The translations under genes were made by a program, and so were the position numbers. Shown piece by piece: positions 15,330-22,386 of a stretch of DNA of 26,163 nucleotides. The stretch is from the NCBI GenBank assembly GCA_019422485.1, contig JAHZDG010000005.1, positions 17,372-43,534 on the forward strand, given 5' to 3'. Position 1 is the first letter of the stretch, and the number at the start of each line of letters is the position of its first letter. This DNA comes from Alistipes sp. (GTDB lineage: Bacteria; Bacteroidota; Bacteroidia; Bacteroidales; Rikenellaceae). The notes below the pieces were generated by a model. The model saw only the letters and a program-made list of their open reading frames with translations. It ran no database searches and was not told the DNA's origin.

Positions 15330-16097
15330 ATGTTTTTGACCGAAGAAGGATATAATGGATTGATGGCGGGGATGGCTCTGATGGCCGTGATCGTCTTTTT
15401 TGCCCTGTATAAAGTGCGGGCCGGGTACGGAATTTTCCGTAATAAAAGTTGGGGGCCCTCTGTGAACAATCGCCTGGGATGGGTCTTGATGGAGGCTCCG
15501 GCCTTTCTGATGATGGGGCTGCTGTGGGCCTTGGCGGAGCGGCGCGAAGCGTTGGTGCCGTTGGTGATGGGGCTGCTTTTCGAACTGCACTATTTTCAAC
15601 GCTCCTTCATTTTCCCGTTGTTGATTCGCGGTCGCAGCCGGATGCCGATCACGATTCTGCTCATGGGCGCCTTTTTCAATGTGATCAATGCCTATATGCA
15701 GGGGTCGTGGCTGTTCTATTTCGCTCCGGCAGACCGATATACACCCGAGTGGCTGTATAGTCCCCAGTTTATCGGAGGTCTGCTGCTGTTTGGCATCGGC
15801 ATGTATATCAACCTGAGAAGCGATGCCATTATCCGTTCGCTCCGGGCGCCGGGGGATACCCGTCATTATCTGCCTCACGGCGGGATGTACGACTATGTTA
15901 CTTCGGCCAACTATCTCGGAGAGATTCTCCAATGGGGAGGGTTTGCTTTGCTGACCTGGTCCTGGTCGGGGCTGCTGTTTTTTGTCTGGACGGCTGCCAA
16001 CCTGGTTCCCCGCGCCGATGCCATCTATCGCCGCTATCGCGAAGAGTTCGGCGATGCGGTCGGTCGGCGCAAACGGGTTTTCCCCTTTTTGTATTAA
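15330..16097 (+). CDS. Steroid 5-alpha-reductase (SRD5A-like, 3-oxo-5-alpha-steroid 4-dehydrogenase)
   Basis: Integral membrane NADPH-dependent reductase of 255 residues; the human enzymes are 254-259. It should reduce the C4-C5 double bond of 3-keto-4-ene steroids to the 5-alpha form. It aligns by eye with human SRD5A1/2 along its length. HYFQRSFIFPLLIRGR (87-102) matches human HYFHRTFVYSLLNRGR, and residues 160-211 carry INLRSDAIIRSLRAPGDT, GGMYDYVTSANYLGE and WSWS. Residues known in SRD5A2 to contact NADPH (Asn160, Asp164, Arg171, Asn193, Glu197, Arg227) have counterparts Asn161, Asp165, Arg172, Asn194, Glu198 and Arg228. The steroid contacts Glu57 and Tyr91 correspond to Glu55 and Tyr88. 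The Gln before that Glu is Met54. Six to seven hydrophobic segments are visible. Monocistronic. Confidence 0.92.
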   Translation: MFLTEEGYNGLMAGMALMAVIVFFALYKVRAGYGIFRNKSWGPSVNNRLGWVLMEAPAFLMMGLLWALAERREALVPLVMGLLFELHYFQRSFIFPLLIRGRSRMPITILLMGAFFNVINAYMQGSWLFYFAPADRYTPEWLYSPQFIGGLLLFGIGMYINLRSDAIIRSLRAPGDTRHYLPHGGMYDYVTSANYLGEILQWGGFALLTWSWSGLLFFVWTAANLVPRADAIYRRYREEFGDAVGRRKRVFPFLY

Positions 16098-16315
16098 TCC
16101 GGAACGGAAGATTCATGTAAGCAGAGAGCCGCTCTTTCTGAAAACCGTTCGAAGGAGGGACGCTTGTGTATTTGAGGTCTGCCGTGTGTTCTCATGTGCG
16201 GGGCGGTTGTCGGATCTTGAAAGTCGGAAGCACAAAGAATCGAATGATGAAAGAAAACCCGATGCCTCTCATGGGAAAATGGTGCCAGGAAGCGTCTCTG
16301 CTACGGGAATTTTCG

Positions 16316-16323
16316 TACTTTTG
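16316..16323 (+). promoter_or_regulatory. Candidate -7 box of the asparaginase gene
   Basis: TACTTTTG is an exact TAnnTTTG match, 51 bp upstream of the ATG at 16375. No good -33 TTTG is present at the expected distance. Confidence 0.4.
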
Positions 16324-16374
16324 TGAAACGGGTGATATGCCCGTTGATTTTGCCTGATAGATTTTGTAACGTCC

Positions 16375-17412
16375 ATGAGCTCACCGCGTGCTTCCATTCT
16401 GCTGATCTATACCGGCGGGACGATCGGGATGAAAACCGATCCTACGACCGGAGCCCTGACTCCTTTTGATTTTAATAGCATTTATGAAGAGTTCCCGTAT
16501 TTGGGAAAACTTTCCGTGCATATCGATGTGATGCCCTTCACGCCGATCGACTCATCGAATGTCACTCCTGCCTTGTGGGTGCAGCTGGTCGGGATCATCG
16601 CTTCGCATTATGAACGTTATGACGGCTTTGTGATTTTGCATGGAACGGACACGATGGCTTATTCGGCTTCGGCCTTGAGTTTCATGCTGGAAAACCTTAC
16701 CAAACCGGTGGTGTTTACCGGAAGCCAGATTCCGATCGGGGTGTTGCGTACCGACGGCCGTGAAAATCTCATCACCGCCATCGAAATCGCAGCGGCCAAA
16801 GACCGAGAAGGGCGGGCCATGGTTCCCGAAGTGTGTATCTGTTTTCAGAACCGGGTGCTGCGTGCGAACCGAACCACCAAACACAGCGCTGAAAAGCTGA
16901 ATGCCTTTCGCTCGGATAATTATCCGGCCTTGGCCGAAGTGGGCGTGAACATCCATTACCACTTACCCTATATATATAAGGTGTCCGATTTGTCGACTCC
17001 ATTGGTGACTTTTACCGATTTGGAAGATCGGGTGGGGGTGATTCGGGTTTTCCCGGGATTGCGGGCCGATATGTTGGAGAGTATGCTTGCGTTGCCGGGG
17101 TTGCAGGCTGTTGTCTTGGAAACCTACGGATCGGGGAACGCTCCGACGGCCGAATGGTTCGTGCGGGCCGTGAGTGATGCTGTGTCCCGAGGCCTGATCG
17201 TGATGAATGTGACTCAGTGTCATGATGGTGCCGTGGCGATGGATCTGTATGAAACCGGATGTCGCCTGAAACAGGCCGGGGTGGTGAGCGGACACGATAT
17301 CACCACCGAAAGCGCTTTGGCCAAATTGATGGTCCTGTTGGGCCGAAAATTACCCCGGAAAGAGCTGGATCGCTTGCTAATTCAGCCGATCCGAGGAGAA
17401 ATTACCCTCTAA
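16375..17412 (+). CDS. ansA: Type I (cytoplasmic) L-asparaginase
   Basis: Hydrolyses L-asparagine to aspartate and ammonia. The 345-residue protein has no signal peptide, as expected for the cytoplasmic type I enzyme. The two family signatures are present: YTGGTIGM with nucleophile Thr16, and VILHGTDTMAYSASALSF with Thr91/Asp92. The LRANRTTKHSAEKLNAF segment supplies the conserved catalytic Lys after the substrate loop. VLETYGSGNAPT and the C-terminal DITTESALAKLMVLLG are typical of AnsA. It has its own promoter candidate and stands alone. The gene is ordinary and seems intact. Confidence 0.96.
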   Translation: MSSPRASILLIYTGGTIGMKTDPTTGALTPFDFNSIYEEFPYLGKLSVHIDVMPFTPIDSSNVTPALWVQLVGIIASHYERYDGFVILHGTDTMAYSASALSFMLENLTKPVVFTGSQIPIGVLRTDGRENLITAIEIAAAKDREGRAMVPEVCICFQNRVLRANRTTKHSAEKLNAFRSDNYPALAEVGVNIHYHLPYIYKVSDLSTPLVTFTDLEDRVGVIRVFPGLRADMLESMLALPGLQAVVLETYGSGNAPTAEWFVRAVSDAVSRGLIVMNVTQCHDGAVAMDLYETGCRLKQAGVVSGHDITTESALAKLMVLLGRKLPRKELDRLLIQPIRGEITL

Positions 17413-17588
17413 TTTTTTTCAAACCAAAATAATTTTGTATATTTCGCAGGTATTTTTCAGGTTTTATGTCAAGCAGGGACCTCCGGCAAGGAAGTGTGGA
17501 GCAGGAAAAATGAGGTCGGACGAGCTTGAAATGAGTTCATACTGAGAAATATAGAGGCTGAAAACTAAAAGTCAAAGCCAGCAATTTC

Positions 17589-17679
17589 GGAGAAATGACC
17601 GAGTGGCTGAAGGTGCGCGCCTGGAAAGTGCGTATACCCCAAAAGGGTATCGCGAGTTCGAATCTCGCTTTCTCCGCCA
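17589..17679 (+). tRNA. tRNA-Ser (anticodon GGA)
   Basis: The 91-nt cloverleaf includes an encoded CCA. Acceptor stem GGAGAAA pairs with TTTCTCC, the anticodon loop is CTGGAAA (GGA), and a long class II variable arm ATACCC/GGGTAT is typical of serine tRNA. The T-arm is GCGAG-TTCGAAT-CTCGC. It reads UCC/UCU codons. Exact -7-like boxes TAATTTTG (17430-17437) and TATATTTC (17438-17445) lie upstream, but their distance makes them uncertain. Confidence 0.97.
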
Positions 17680-17987
17680 AGCCATGGCGATTCGATCGTC
17701 GCAAAGTTCTTTGAGAGCCTGGGCCACAGGCGTGAATCCGCCCGCTAACCCGACTTCGGAGAGACTTTGAGACGTTAAAAAACAACAACCTGGCATAAAA
17801 AAGGTTAAAAACATGCATAAACCTTGAACATAAACGGGTAATGCAGAAAAAAATAGTATATTTGTTACCCACTTTTCCGCCTCGCGGTGACGTAGAGTCC
17901 GGACCTAAAACGATAACCCGAACAACAGAACCAAAATAACTTTTAAAAACTCAAAGCAATAAGTACTAATTAATTTTCTCTTTCACT
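17680..17987. other. Region between tRNA-Ser and exbB
   Basis: The first 95 bp contain a stretch that reads on the minus strand as a protein-like fragment (SLSEVGLAGGFTPVAQAL and following residues) with no start or normal length; it may be a gene remnant left by an old insertion at the tRNA. The rest is A-rich and holds the exbB promoter candidate (17857-17864) and a 5' UTR of about 115 nt with a T-rich stretch just before the start codon. Confidence 0.45.
17857..17864 (+). promoter_or_regulatory. Candidate -7 box of the exb operon
   Basis: TATATTTG is an exact TAnnTTTG match, 124 bp ahead of the exbB ATG. A -33 TTTG is not seen at the expected distance; the region upstream is A-rich. The leader is long and A-rich, as for many highly expressed Bacteroidota genes. 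Confidence 0.45.
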
Positions 17988-18773
17988 ATGAAAAAACTAT
18001 TTATGATTCTGGCAGTGGTAGGTATGTTCAGCCTCGGTACTGCAAAAGTTTCAGCTCAGGACTCTACGGCGGCCGCTGCAACTGAAACTGCTCAGGTTCA
18101 AGAAATGGCTACTGTGGATGCAGAAGTGGACGTTGAAGGTCAGCCCCTGCACCAGGCCATCAAACAAAAATTCCTCGAAGGGGGTGCCGGCTGGATGGCT
18201 CCTATCCTCCTGTGCCTTGTATTGGGTTTGGCTATCGCCATCGAACGTATTATCTACCTGAATCTTTCTACTACCAATACCAAGAAATTGATCGCTAAAG
18301 TAGAAGAAGCGCTCAATAACGGTGGTATCGAAGCTGCTAAAGACGTTTGCCGCAATACCCGCGGTCCTGTTGCCAGCATCTTCTATCAGGGTCTGTTGCG
18401 TTACGACGAAGGTCTGGACGTAGTAGAAAAAACCGTTGTATCTTACGGTTCGGTTCAGATGGGTCAGATGGAAAACGGCTTGAGCTGGATCTCTCTGTTC
18501 ATCGCTCTGTCTCCTATGTTGGGGTTCATGGGTACCGTAGTAGGGATGATCGGCGCCTTCGACTCGATCGAAGCTGCTGGTGACGTATCTCCTACCTTGG
18601 TAGCCGGTGGTATTAAAGTGGCCTTGTTGACGACTCTGGCTGGTCTGATCGCCGCCGTGATTCTGCAGGTGTTCTACAACTACATCCTCTCGAAGATCGA
18701 CGGTCTGGTTGTAACGATGGAAGACACCTCGATCACGCTGGTAGACATGCTGACCAAATTCAACAAAAAGTAA
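17988..18773 (+). CDS. exbB: ExbB/TolQ-type proton channel subunit
   Basis: Inner-membrane proton channel component that powers TonB-dependent (or Tol-type) transport together with ExbD; 261 residues. A cleavable signal peptide (about 1-23, cleavage at VSA/QD) is followed by an Ala/Glu-rich periplasmic stretch and three transmembrane helices: about 66-86, and the pair within the MotA/TolQ/ExbB domain from about 155 to 235 (SPMLGFMGTVVGMIGAFDSI, VALLTTLAGLIAAVILQVFY). The GTVVGMI and TTLAGL motifs line the pore. The periplasmic N-terminal extension with a signal peptide is usual in Bacteroidota ExbB. First gene of a four-gene operon; the next starts 16 bp later. Confidence 0.95.
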   Translation: MKKLFMILAVVGMFSLGTAKVSAQDSTAAAATETAQVQEMATVDAEVDVEGQPLHQAIKQKFLEGGAGWMAPILLCLVLGLAIAIERIIYLNLSTTNTKKLIAKVEEALNNGGIEAAKDVCRNTRGPVASIFYQGLLRYDEGLDVVEKTVVSYGSVQMGQMENGLSWISLFIALSPMLGFMGTVVGMIGAFDSIEAAGDVSPTLVAGGIKVALLTTLAGLIAAVILQVFYNYILSKIDGLVVTMEDTSITLVDMLTKFNKK

Positions 18774-18789
18774 TTAAATCCCGAGTTCA

Positions 18790-19188
18790 ATGAAATATTT
18801 ATCAATCATACGTTATGTCTTTTTGGCCATATCTGCAGTGACCGTCCTGCTGTTCTTCGTGGGCGCGTCTGACGTGGATCTGATGCTGAACTGGGCATAT
18901 ATTCTGCTGAGCTTGACCATCGCGGTATCGATTCTGTTCCCCGCGGCCAACTTGGCAAAGAATCCGCAGGGCGCCATCCGCTCCCTAGTGGGTTTGGCGA
19001 TCGTAGCCATTGTGCTGGGGATTTCCTACGCTATGGCCAGCGATGCAGTCATCGTAACCCCTGTAAGTACTTTTGATGATCCGATGGCCTTGAAACTCAG
19101 TGATATGGGTCTGTATGCCACCTATATCGCTCTGGGCGTCGCTATTCTTGCCAGCATTATCGGCGAAGTTAGCAACATCTTCAAGTAA
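18790..19188 (+). CDS. Four-helix membrane protein of the exb operon
   Basis: This 132-residue protein is almost entirely membrane-embedded. Helices lie at about 6-25, 33-52, 64-83 and 108-128, with few charged residues between them. I recognise no named domain. Its fixed position between ExbB and ExbD is a pattern I associate with Bacteroidota exb operons, which suggests an accessory subunit of the proton channel. There is no signal peptide beyond the first helix. The next gene starts 35 bp later. Confidence 0.85.
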   Translation: MKYLSIIRYVFLAISAVTVLLFFVGASDVDLMLNWAYILLSLTIAVSILFPAANLAKNPQGAIRSLVGLAIVAIVLGISYAMASDAVIVTPVSTFDDPMALKLSDMGLYATYIALGVAILASIIGEVSNIFK

Positions 19189-19223
19189 GTCGTTCGGAAC
19201 AACAATGGAAAAAATTCAAAGAA

Positions 19224-19799
19224 ATGGCTAAAAGACAAGTACAAGAAATTAACGCCGGCTCTATGGCCGACATCGCCTTTCTGCTGTTGATATTTTTCCT
19301 TGTAGCGACGACGATGAACGTGGACACCGGTCTGCAACGTGTATTGCCTCCTCTCTCGGATCAGACTAAGGATCAGGAAGTAGAGGTGAAGAAACGTAAC
19401 CTGTTGTTGGTATTCGTCAATACGTTTGACGATATTCAGGTAGCGGGAGAACGGATGGATATTACTCAGGTGAAAGACAAAGCCAAAGAGTTTATTCTCA
19501 ATGCCGCTAACAGCCCCGACCTGCCCGAAAAAATCGACACGGAAATCGATCTGATCGGAACCTATCCCGTGAGTCAAGGGGTGATCTCCCTGCAGAACGA
19601 CCGGGGTACGAGCTACAACAAATATATCATGGTTCAGAATGAGTTGACTCGTGCTTTTAACGAAGTTCGTGATGAATTGGCCATACAGAAATTCGGTCGT
19701 TCGTTCGGCGAACTGGATGAAAAAGAACGCGAAGCCATCACCAAGGCTGTGCCCCTGAAGATTTCGGAGGCAGAACCTAAAAACATCGGAGGAAAGTAG
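19224..19799 (+). CDS. exbD: ExbD/TolR-type biopolymer transport protein (first copy)
   Basis: Proton-channel partner of ExbB, with a single transmembrane helix and periplasmic domain; 191 residues. Helix about 14-33 (MADIAFLLLIFFLVATTM) carries the conserved proton-relaying Asp16. The periplasmic part is longer than in enteric ExbD and includes an extra charged helical insert near 60-130 and a C-terminal GELDEKEREAI segment. A nine-codon out-of-frame ORF (19205-19231) overlaps the start, perhaps aiding translational coupling. The second exbD starts one base after the stop. Confidence 0.94.
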   Translation: MAKRQVQEINAGSMADIAFLLLIFFLVATTMNVDTGLQRVLPPLSDQTKDQEVEVKKRNLLLVFVNTFDDIQVAGERMDITQVKDKAKEFILNAANSPDLPEKIDTEIDLIGTYPVSQGVISLQNDRGTSYNKYIMVQNELTRAFNEVRDELAIQKFGRSFGELDEKEREAITKAVPLKISEAEPKNIGGK

Positions 19800-19800
19800 C

Positions 19801-20271
19801 ATGGCAGTAATGAACAAAAAAGGGAAGAAATCGGTAGGTGCAATTTCGACCTCCTCTCTTCCGGACGTTATTTTCATGATTCTGTTCTTCTTTATGGTGA
19901 CGACAACCATGCGTGAACAAGAATTGTTTGTGCGCTTCCGGCTGCCCGAAGCGACTGAAGTTCAAAAACTGGAAAAGAAGTCGCTGGCCAGCTACATTTA
20001 CATCGGTCCTCCGACGGAACAGATGGCTGCCAAATTTGGTACGGCTCCTCGTATTCAGTTGAATGACAGCTATCACCAAGCTTTCGAAATTGGTGAATTC
20101 ATCGCTTCCGAAAAGGATAAACTGAACGAAGCTGACCGTGTTGCGATGACTGTTGTACTGAAAGCTGATAACATGACCCGTATGGGTATTATCACCGAAG
20201 TAAAACAGGAATTGCGTAAAGCCAATGCGCTGAAAATTAGTTACGCTGCAAGTAAGAGCTTAGGTTACTAA
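19801..20271 (+). CDS. exbD: ExbD/TolR-type biopolymer transport protein (second copy)
   Basis: Second ExbD homologue of 156 residues. A basic N-terminus is followed by a transmembrane helix (about 20-38, LPDVIFMILFFFMVTTTM) with the conserved Asp22, then a periplasmic domain ending in VVLKADNMTRMGIITEVKQELRKANAL, the typical ExbD C-terminal fold. The ATG lies one base after the preceding stop, so translation is probably coupled. Two non-identical ExbD proteins per operon are common in Bacteroidota and would give a mixed ExbD dimer inside the ExbB pentamer. No tonB follows; the operon ends with a strong terminator. Confidence 0.94.
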   Translation: MAVMNKKGKKSVGAISTSSLPDVIFMILFFFMVTTTMREQELFVRFRLPEATEVQKLEKKSLASYIYIGPPTEQMAAKFGTAPRIQLNDSYHQAFEIGEFIASEKDKLNEADRVAMTVVLKADNMTRMGIITEVKQELRKANALKISYAASKSLGY

Positions 20272-20286
20272 GCCAACCTTCTTCAT

Positions 20287-20318
20287 AAAAAAGCCGCTCT
20301 CGAAGGAGCGGCTTTTTT
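20287..20318 (+). terminator. Intrinsic terminator of the exb operon
   Basis: AAAAAAGCCGCTC (20287-20299) pairs perfectly with GAGCGGCTTTTTT (20306-20318), 15 bp after the last stop codon, and ends in a T-run. Confidence 0.95.
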
Positions 20319-20671
20319 GTTTTGTGTATGTGAAGCTGAAATGTGTTTTCTTGAGAGAGCTGTGATTTGTGGCATAGGGTTGGTTAAGCATTGTGTGGAA
20401 TATGCTCGAGGAAATTGATTATAGGGAATGATGATAGGTTAATAGTGGCGGGCGCTGCATTTGAGAGGAGAGAGGAAACCTTTCTTCGAAATGAATTCGA
20501 GAAGTGGTGAATGAAGGGGATGTTCTGGCGGAGTCGATAATAATAAATGGATATTCAAGAAGGGGGGCTTGTTCAGTGAATTTTTGAACAGCCAAGGAAA
20601 GATTAGTTTGTGTTATATTCCAGCCCCATGAAAGGATTTAACCTTTCAATAAAAATAGTAAGAGAAAAATA
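20319..20671. other. Intergenic region with small hairpins
   Basis: This 353-bp convergent region has no credible gene. Two small inverted repeats are present: TGTTCA/TGAACA at 20570-20590, and TGAAAGG/CCTTTCA at 20629-20648. The second lies 24 bp past the stop of the minus-strand methyltransferase-like gene and could be a weak 3'-end structure for it, but no T-run follows. Confidence 0.45.
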
Positions 20672-21358
20672 TTAGCGGGCTAATTTCCGGACGATTTGAC
20701 TGATGAATAGCAGAATAGCTGTCCCGGCAGAGGTCCAGATCCAGAATGAATCGAGTGTCCAGCCAAACGAAACAACCCGTCCTTTGAAAACAGAAATCAG
20801 CAGCATAGCCAGAATCAATCCCAATAAGTCTCGGTTAAACACACGTAAGGCCCGGCGCCACGAGAATCGTTCTTCCGGTGTTTGCCAGGCTTTCCATAGG
20901 GGAAGAATGGCGGATGTAGAACAAGCGTAGTTGTAATAATCTGCTCCGAATTTACGGCATAAAGCGTTTTCTTCGGTGGTGAGAATTTTTTCGATCAACC
21001 AACTTCGTAGAACGAGTCCGAAGAGCATCCATCCCAATACACCTGTGTAGGCGAAAATGCTCAGCCAGATCAGAAAACTGCCTAATTCGAGGGGGTGGCG
21101 GCATACGGCATACATGCCTCGGGTTTGGAAGTGTGCGCCGGGCGGGGTATATCCTACGGTTACCATGCGGATGACCATTCCGCCGAAGGCAACGAGCAAA
21201 CACGGAATATTAAGCCACAGAGAGTCTGGTGTAATCCAAAATGGACGGGCAATGAGTAGCGCCAGAATGGAAAGCAGGAAGAGCCATAGCGGTAATCGTT
21301 GTCGTCTGGCCAATAGCCATTTACCCAAAATGGTAGAACTGTCAGATAACAGAGTCAT
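20672..21358 (-). CDS. Isoprenylcysteine/phospholipid methyltransferase-like membrane protein
   Basis: Membrane protein of 228 residues with about six hydrophobic segments. The middle region has the hallmark of ICMT/PEMT-type enzymes: GMYAVCRHPLELG (Arg87-His88-Pro89) followed by a hydrophobic hairpin and an acidic pair Glu129-Glu130 in TTEENALCRKFGADYYNY. These elements bind S-adenosylmethionine and the lipid substrate in known family members. The substrate here is unknown; bacterial members include phospholipid and unassigned methyltransferases. The start ATG 21358 overlaps the stop of the PAP2 gene as ATGA, so translation is coupled. Upstream in-frame starts would overlap PAP2 by over 150 bp and are rejected. 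Confidence 0.8.
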   Translation of the reverse strand: MTLLSDSSTILGKWLLARRQRLPLWLFLLSILALLIARPFWITPDSLWLNIPCLLVAFGGMVIRMVTVGYTPPGAHFQTRGMYAVCRHPLELGSFLIWLSIFAYTGVLGWMLFGLVLRSWLIEKILTTEENALCRKFGADYYNYACSTSAILPLWKAWQTPEERFSWRRALRVFNRDLLGLILAMLLISVFKGRVVSFGWTLDSFWIWTSAGTAILLFISQIVRKLAR

Positions 21359-21930
21359 GATTGGGTGGTTTTTCGGGGGGAGAGGAATATGCGGCGATAG
21401 ACGCAGAACGAAGTGGATCCGAGGGTGATTCCCAGCAAGGTTCCAAAGAACAGATCGAGCGGGAAGTGCATGCCGAGGTAAATACGGCTGTAAGCGACCA
21501 ATAGGGCCCAAGCACAGATTGTCAGGGTGTACCAGCGCTTGCGGAACAGCAGACTGGTGAAGGTCGCTAAGGTGAAACTGATGGCAGCATGGGCCGATAC
21601 GGTGCCGTATAGACCTCCGCGATAATTGTTGACAATGTGGACCCAGTTCTGAATATCCGGATTATGGCAGGGGCGGAATTTGGGAAGGTTGTTTTTGAAA
21701 AGGTTACAGATTTGGTCGGCGGCTATGATGGCAATTCCCACACAAAGAAGCATCCAAAGCATACCTCTCCATCCGTATTGACGCCAGACGGCCCATAAAA
21801 TGGCTATATACAAAGGAATCCAAATCATTTTACTGGAGATCCAATAAAAAAAAGTATCCCAACCACTTCCCCAGCTCCCGTTGAGCGCGAGCAGAAGTTG
21901 TTGGTCGGCGTGAAGGATGTCTTGCCACAT
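21355..21930 (-). CDS. PAP2-family membrane phosphatase
   Basis: Integral membrane lipid phosphatase of 191 residues with about five to six helices. The three PAP2 motifs are present: K-x6-RP at Lys79-Arg86-Pro87 (KNNLPKFRP), a shortened second motif SAHA with Ser112/His114 in place of PSGH, and SR-x5-H-x3-D at Ser148-Arg149, His155 and Asp159. Likely substrates are undecaprenyl pyrophosphate, lipid A or phosphatidyl-glycerol phosphate; sequence alone cannot decide. It leads a two-gene operon with the methyltransferase-like gene, suggesting a shared lipid substrate, and it has a good upstream promoter. Confidence 0.93.
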   Translation of the reverse strand: MWQDILHADQQLLLALNGSWGSGWDTFFYWISSKMIWIPLYIAILWAVWRQYGWRGMLWMLLCVGIAIIAADQICNLFKNNLPKFRPCHNPDIQNWVHIVNNYRGGLYGTVSAHAAISFTLATFTSLLFRKRWYTLTICAWALLVAYSRIYLGMHFPLDLFFGTLLGITLGSTSFCVYRRIFLSPRKTTQS

Positions 21931-21988
21931 AGATAAGGGGTTGTATGTTCGGTTGGAAAATCCGCGCGAGGTTTTGAAAACAACTTTC

Positions 21989-22019
21989 CAAAGATAATTT
22001 CTTTCAGGCGTTTTTCAAA
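21989..22019 (-). promoter_or_regulatory. Promoter of the PAP2 operon
   Basis: Minus strand: TTTG (complement of 22016-22019), 19 bp, then TATCTTTG (complement of 21989-21996). This is a full match to the Bacteroidota promoter consensus, 59 bp ahead of the start codon. Confidence 0.65.
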
Positions 22020-22386
22020 ATATCCGCTCTGTCGGGAGTTTCGTGATCACTGTTAAGAGCTTGTAGGTTAGATTATATAGGGGAATGGGGTGAAGGTAGA
22101 ATACGTGTGTGCAGGAAGGTGAAGAAGGCATGAACCGAACGGATTAGCATACGGAAAATCGCGCATGGAAAAGAAGTGCTCTGAAAGGATGCTGGTAAAG
22201 AAACCGTTTTATAATGAGGCGAAGAATGTTCTAAAAGGGGAATTTTGAGTCGCTTTGGGGCAAAAGATTCTTGCCAGAAAGGGATCACCCCAGGGAATGG
22301 GGAAAATCCGTGAAAATTTTGTAATTTTAAAAATCCATTTTGTCGGGGATCCGTTTGAAACGGCCTCGTTTAGTATCCTTAACGTT
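22020..22386. other. Intergenic region upstream of the OYE-SDR operon
   Basis: The left part (22020-22300) shows no gene, repeat or strong hairpin. Near the right end, TAATTTTA at 22322-22329 is a -7-like box with one mismatch and no good -33 partner, 58 bp ahead of the ATG at 22387. It is the best promoter candidate for the OYE-SDR operon, with low confidence. Confidence 0.35.

Noticed and set aside
16098..16374. Possible small gene between the 5-alpha-reductase and asparaginase genes
   Set aside because: ORFs here have no motif and no start signal. Only the -7-like box near 16316 seems meaningful.
17537..17872. Minus-strand ORF of 111 codons across tRNA-Ser
   Set aside because: It reads the antisense of the tRNA, a well-known spurious ORF. 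Only the part beyond the tRNA end is of possible interest and is listed as a finding.
20628..20675. 15-codon ORF beginning ATGAAAGGATTTAAC
   Set aside because: It is too short, lies over a hairpin and overlaps the end of a minus-strand gene, with no supporting signal.
22255..22386. N-terminal extension of the OYE protein
   Set aside because: The extra 44 codons lack OYE features and cover the promoter candidate. The family start motif begins right after ATG 22387.
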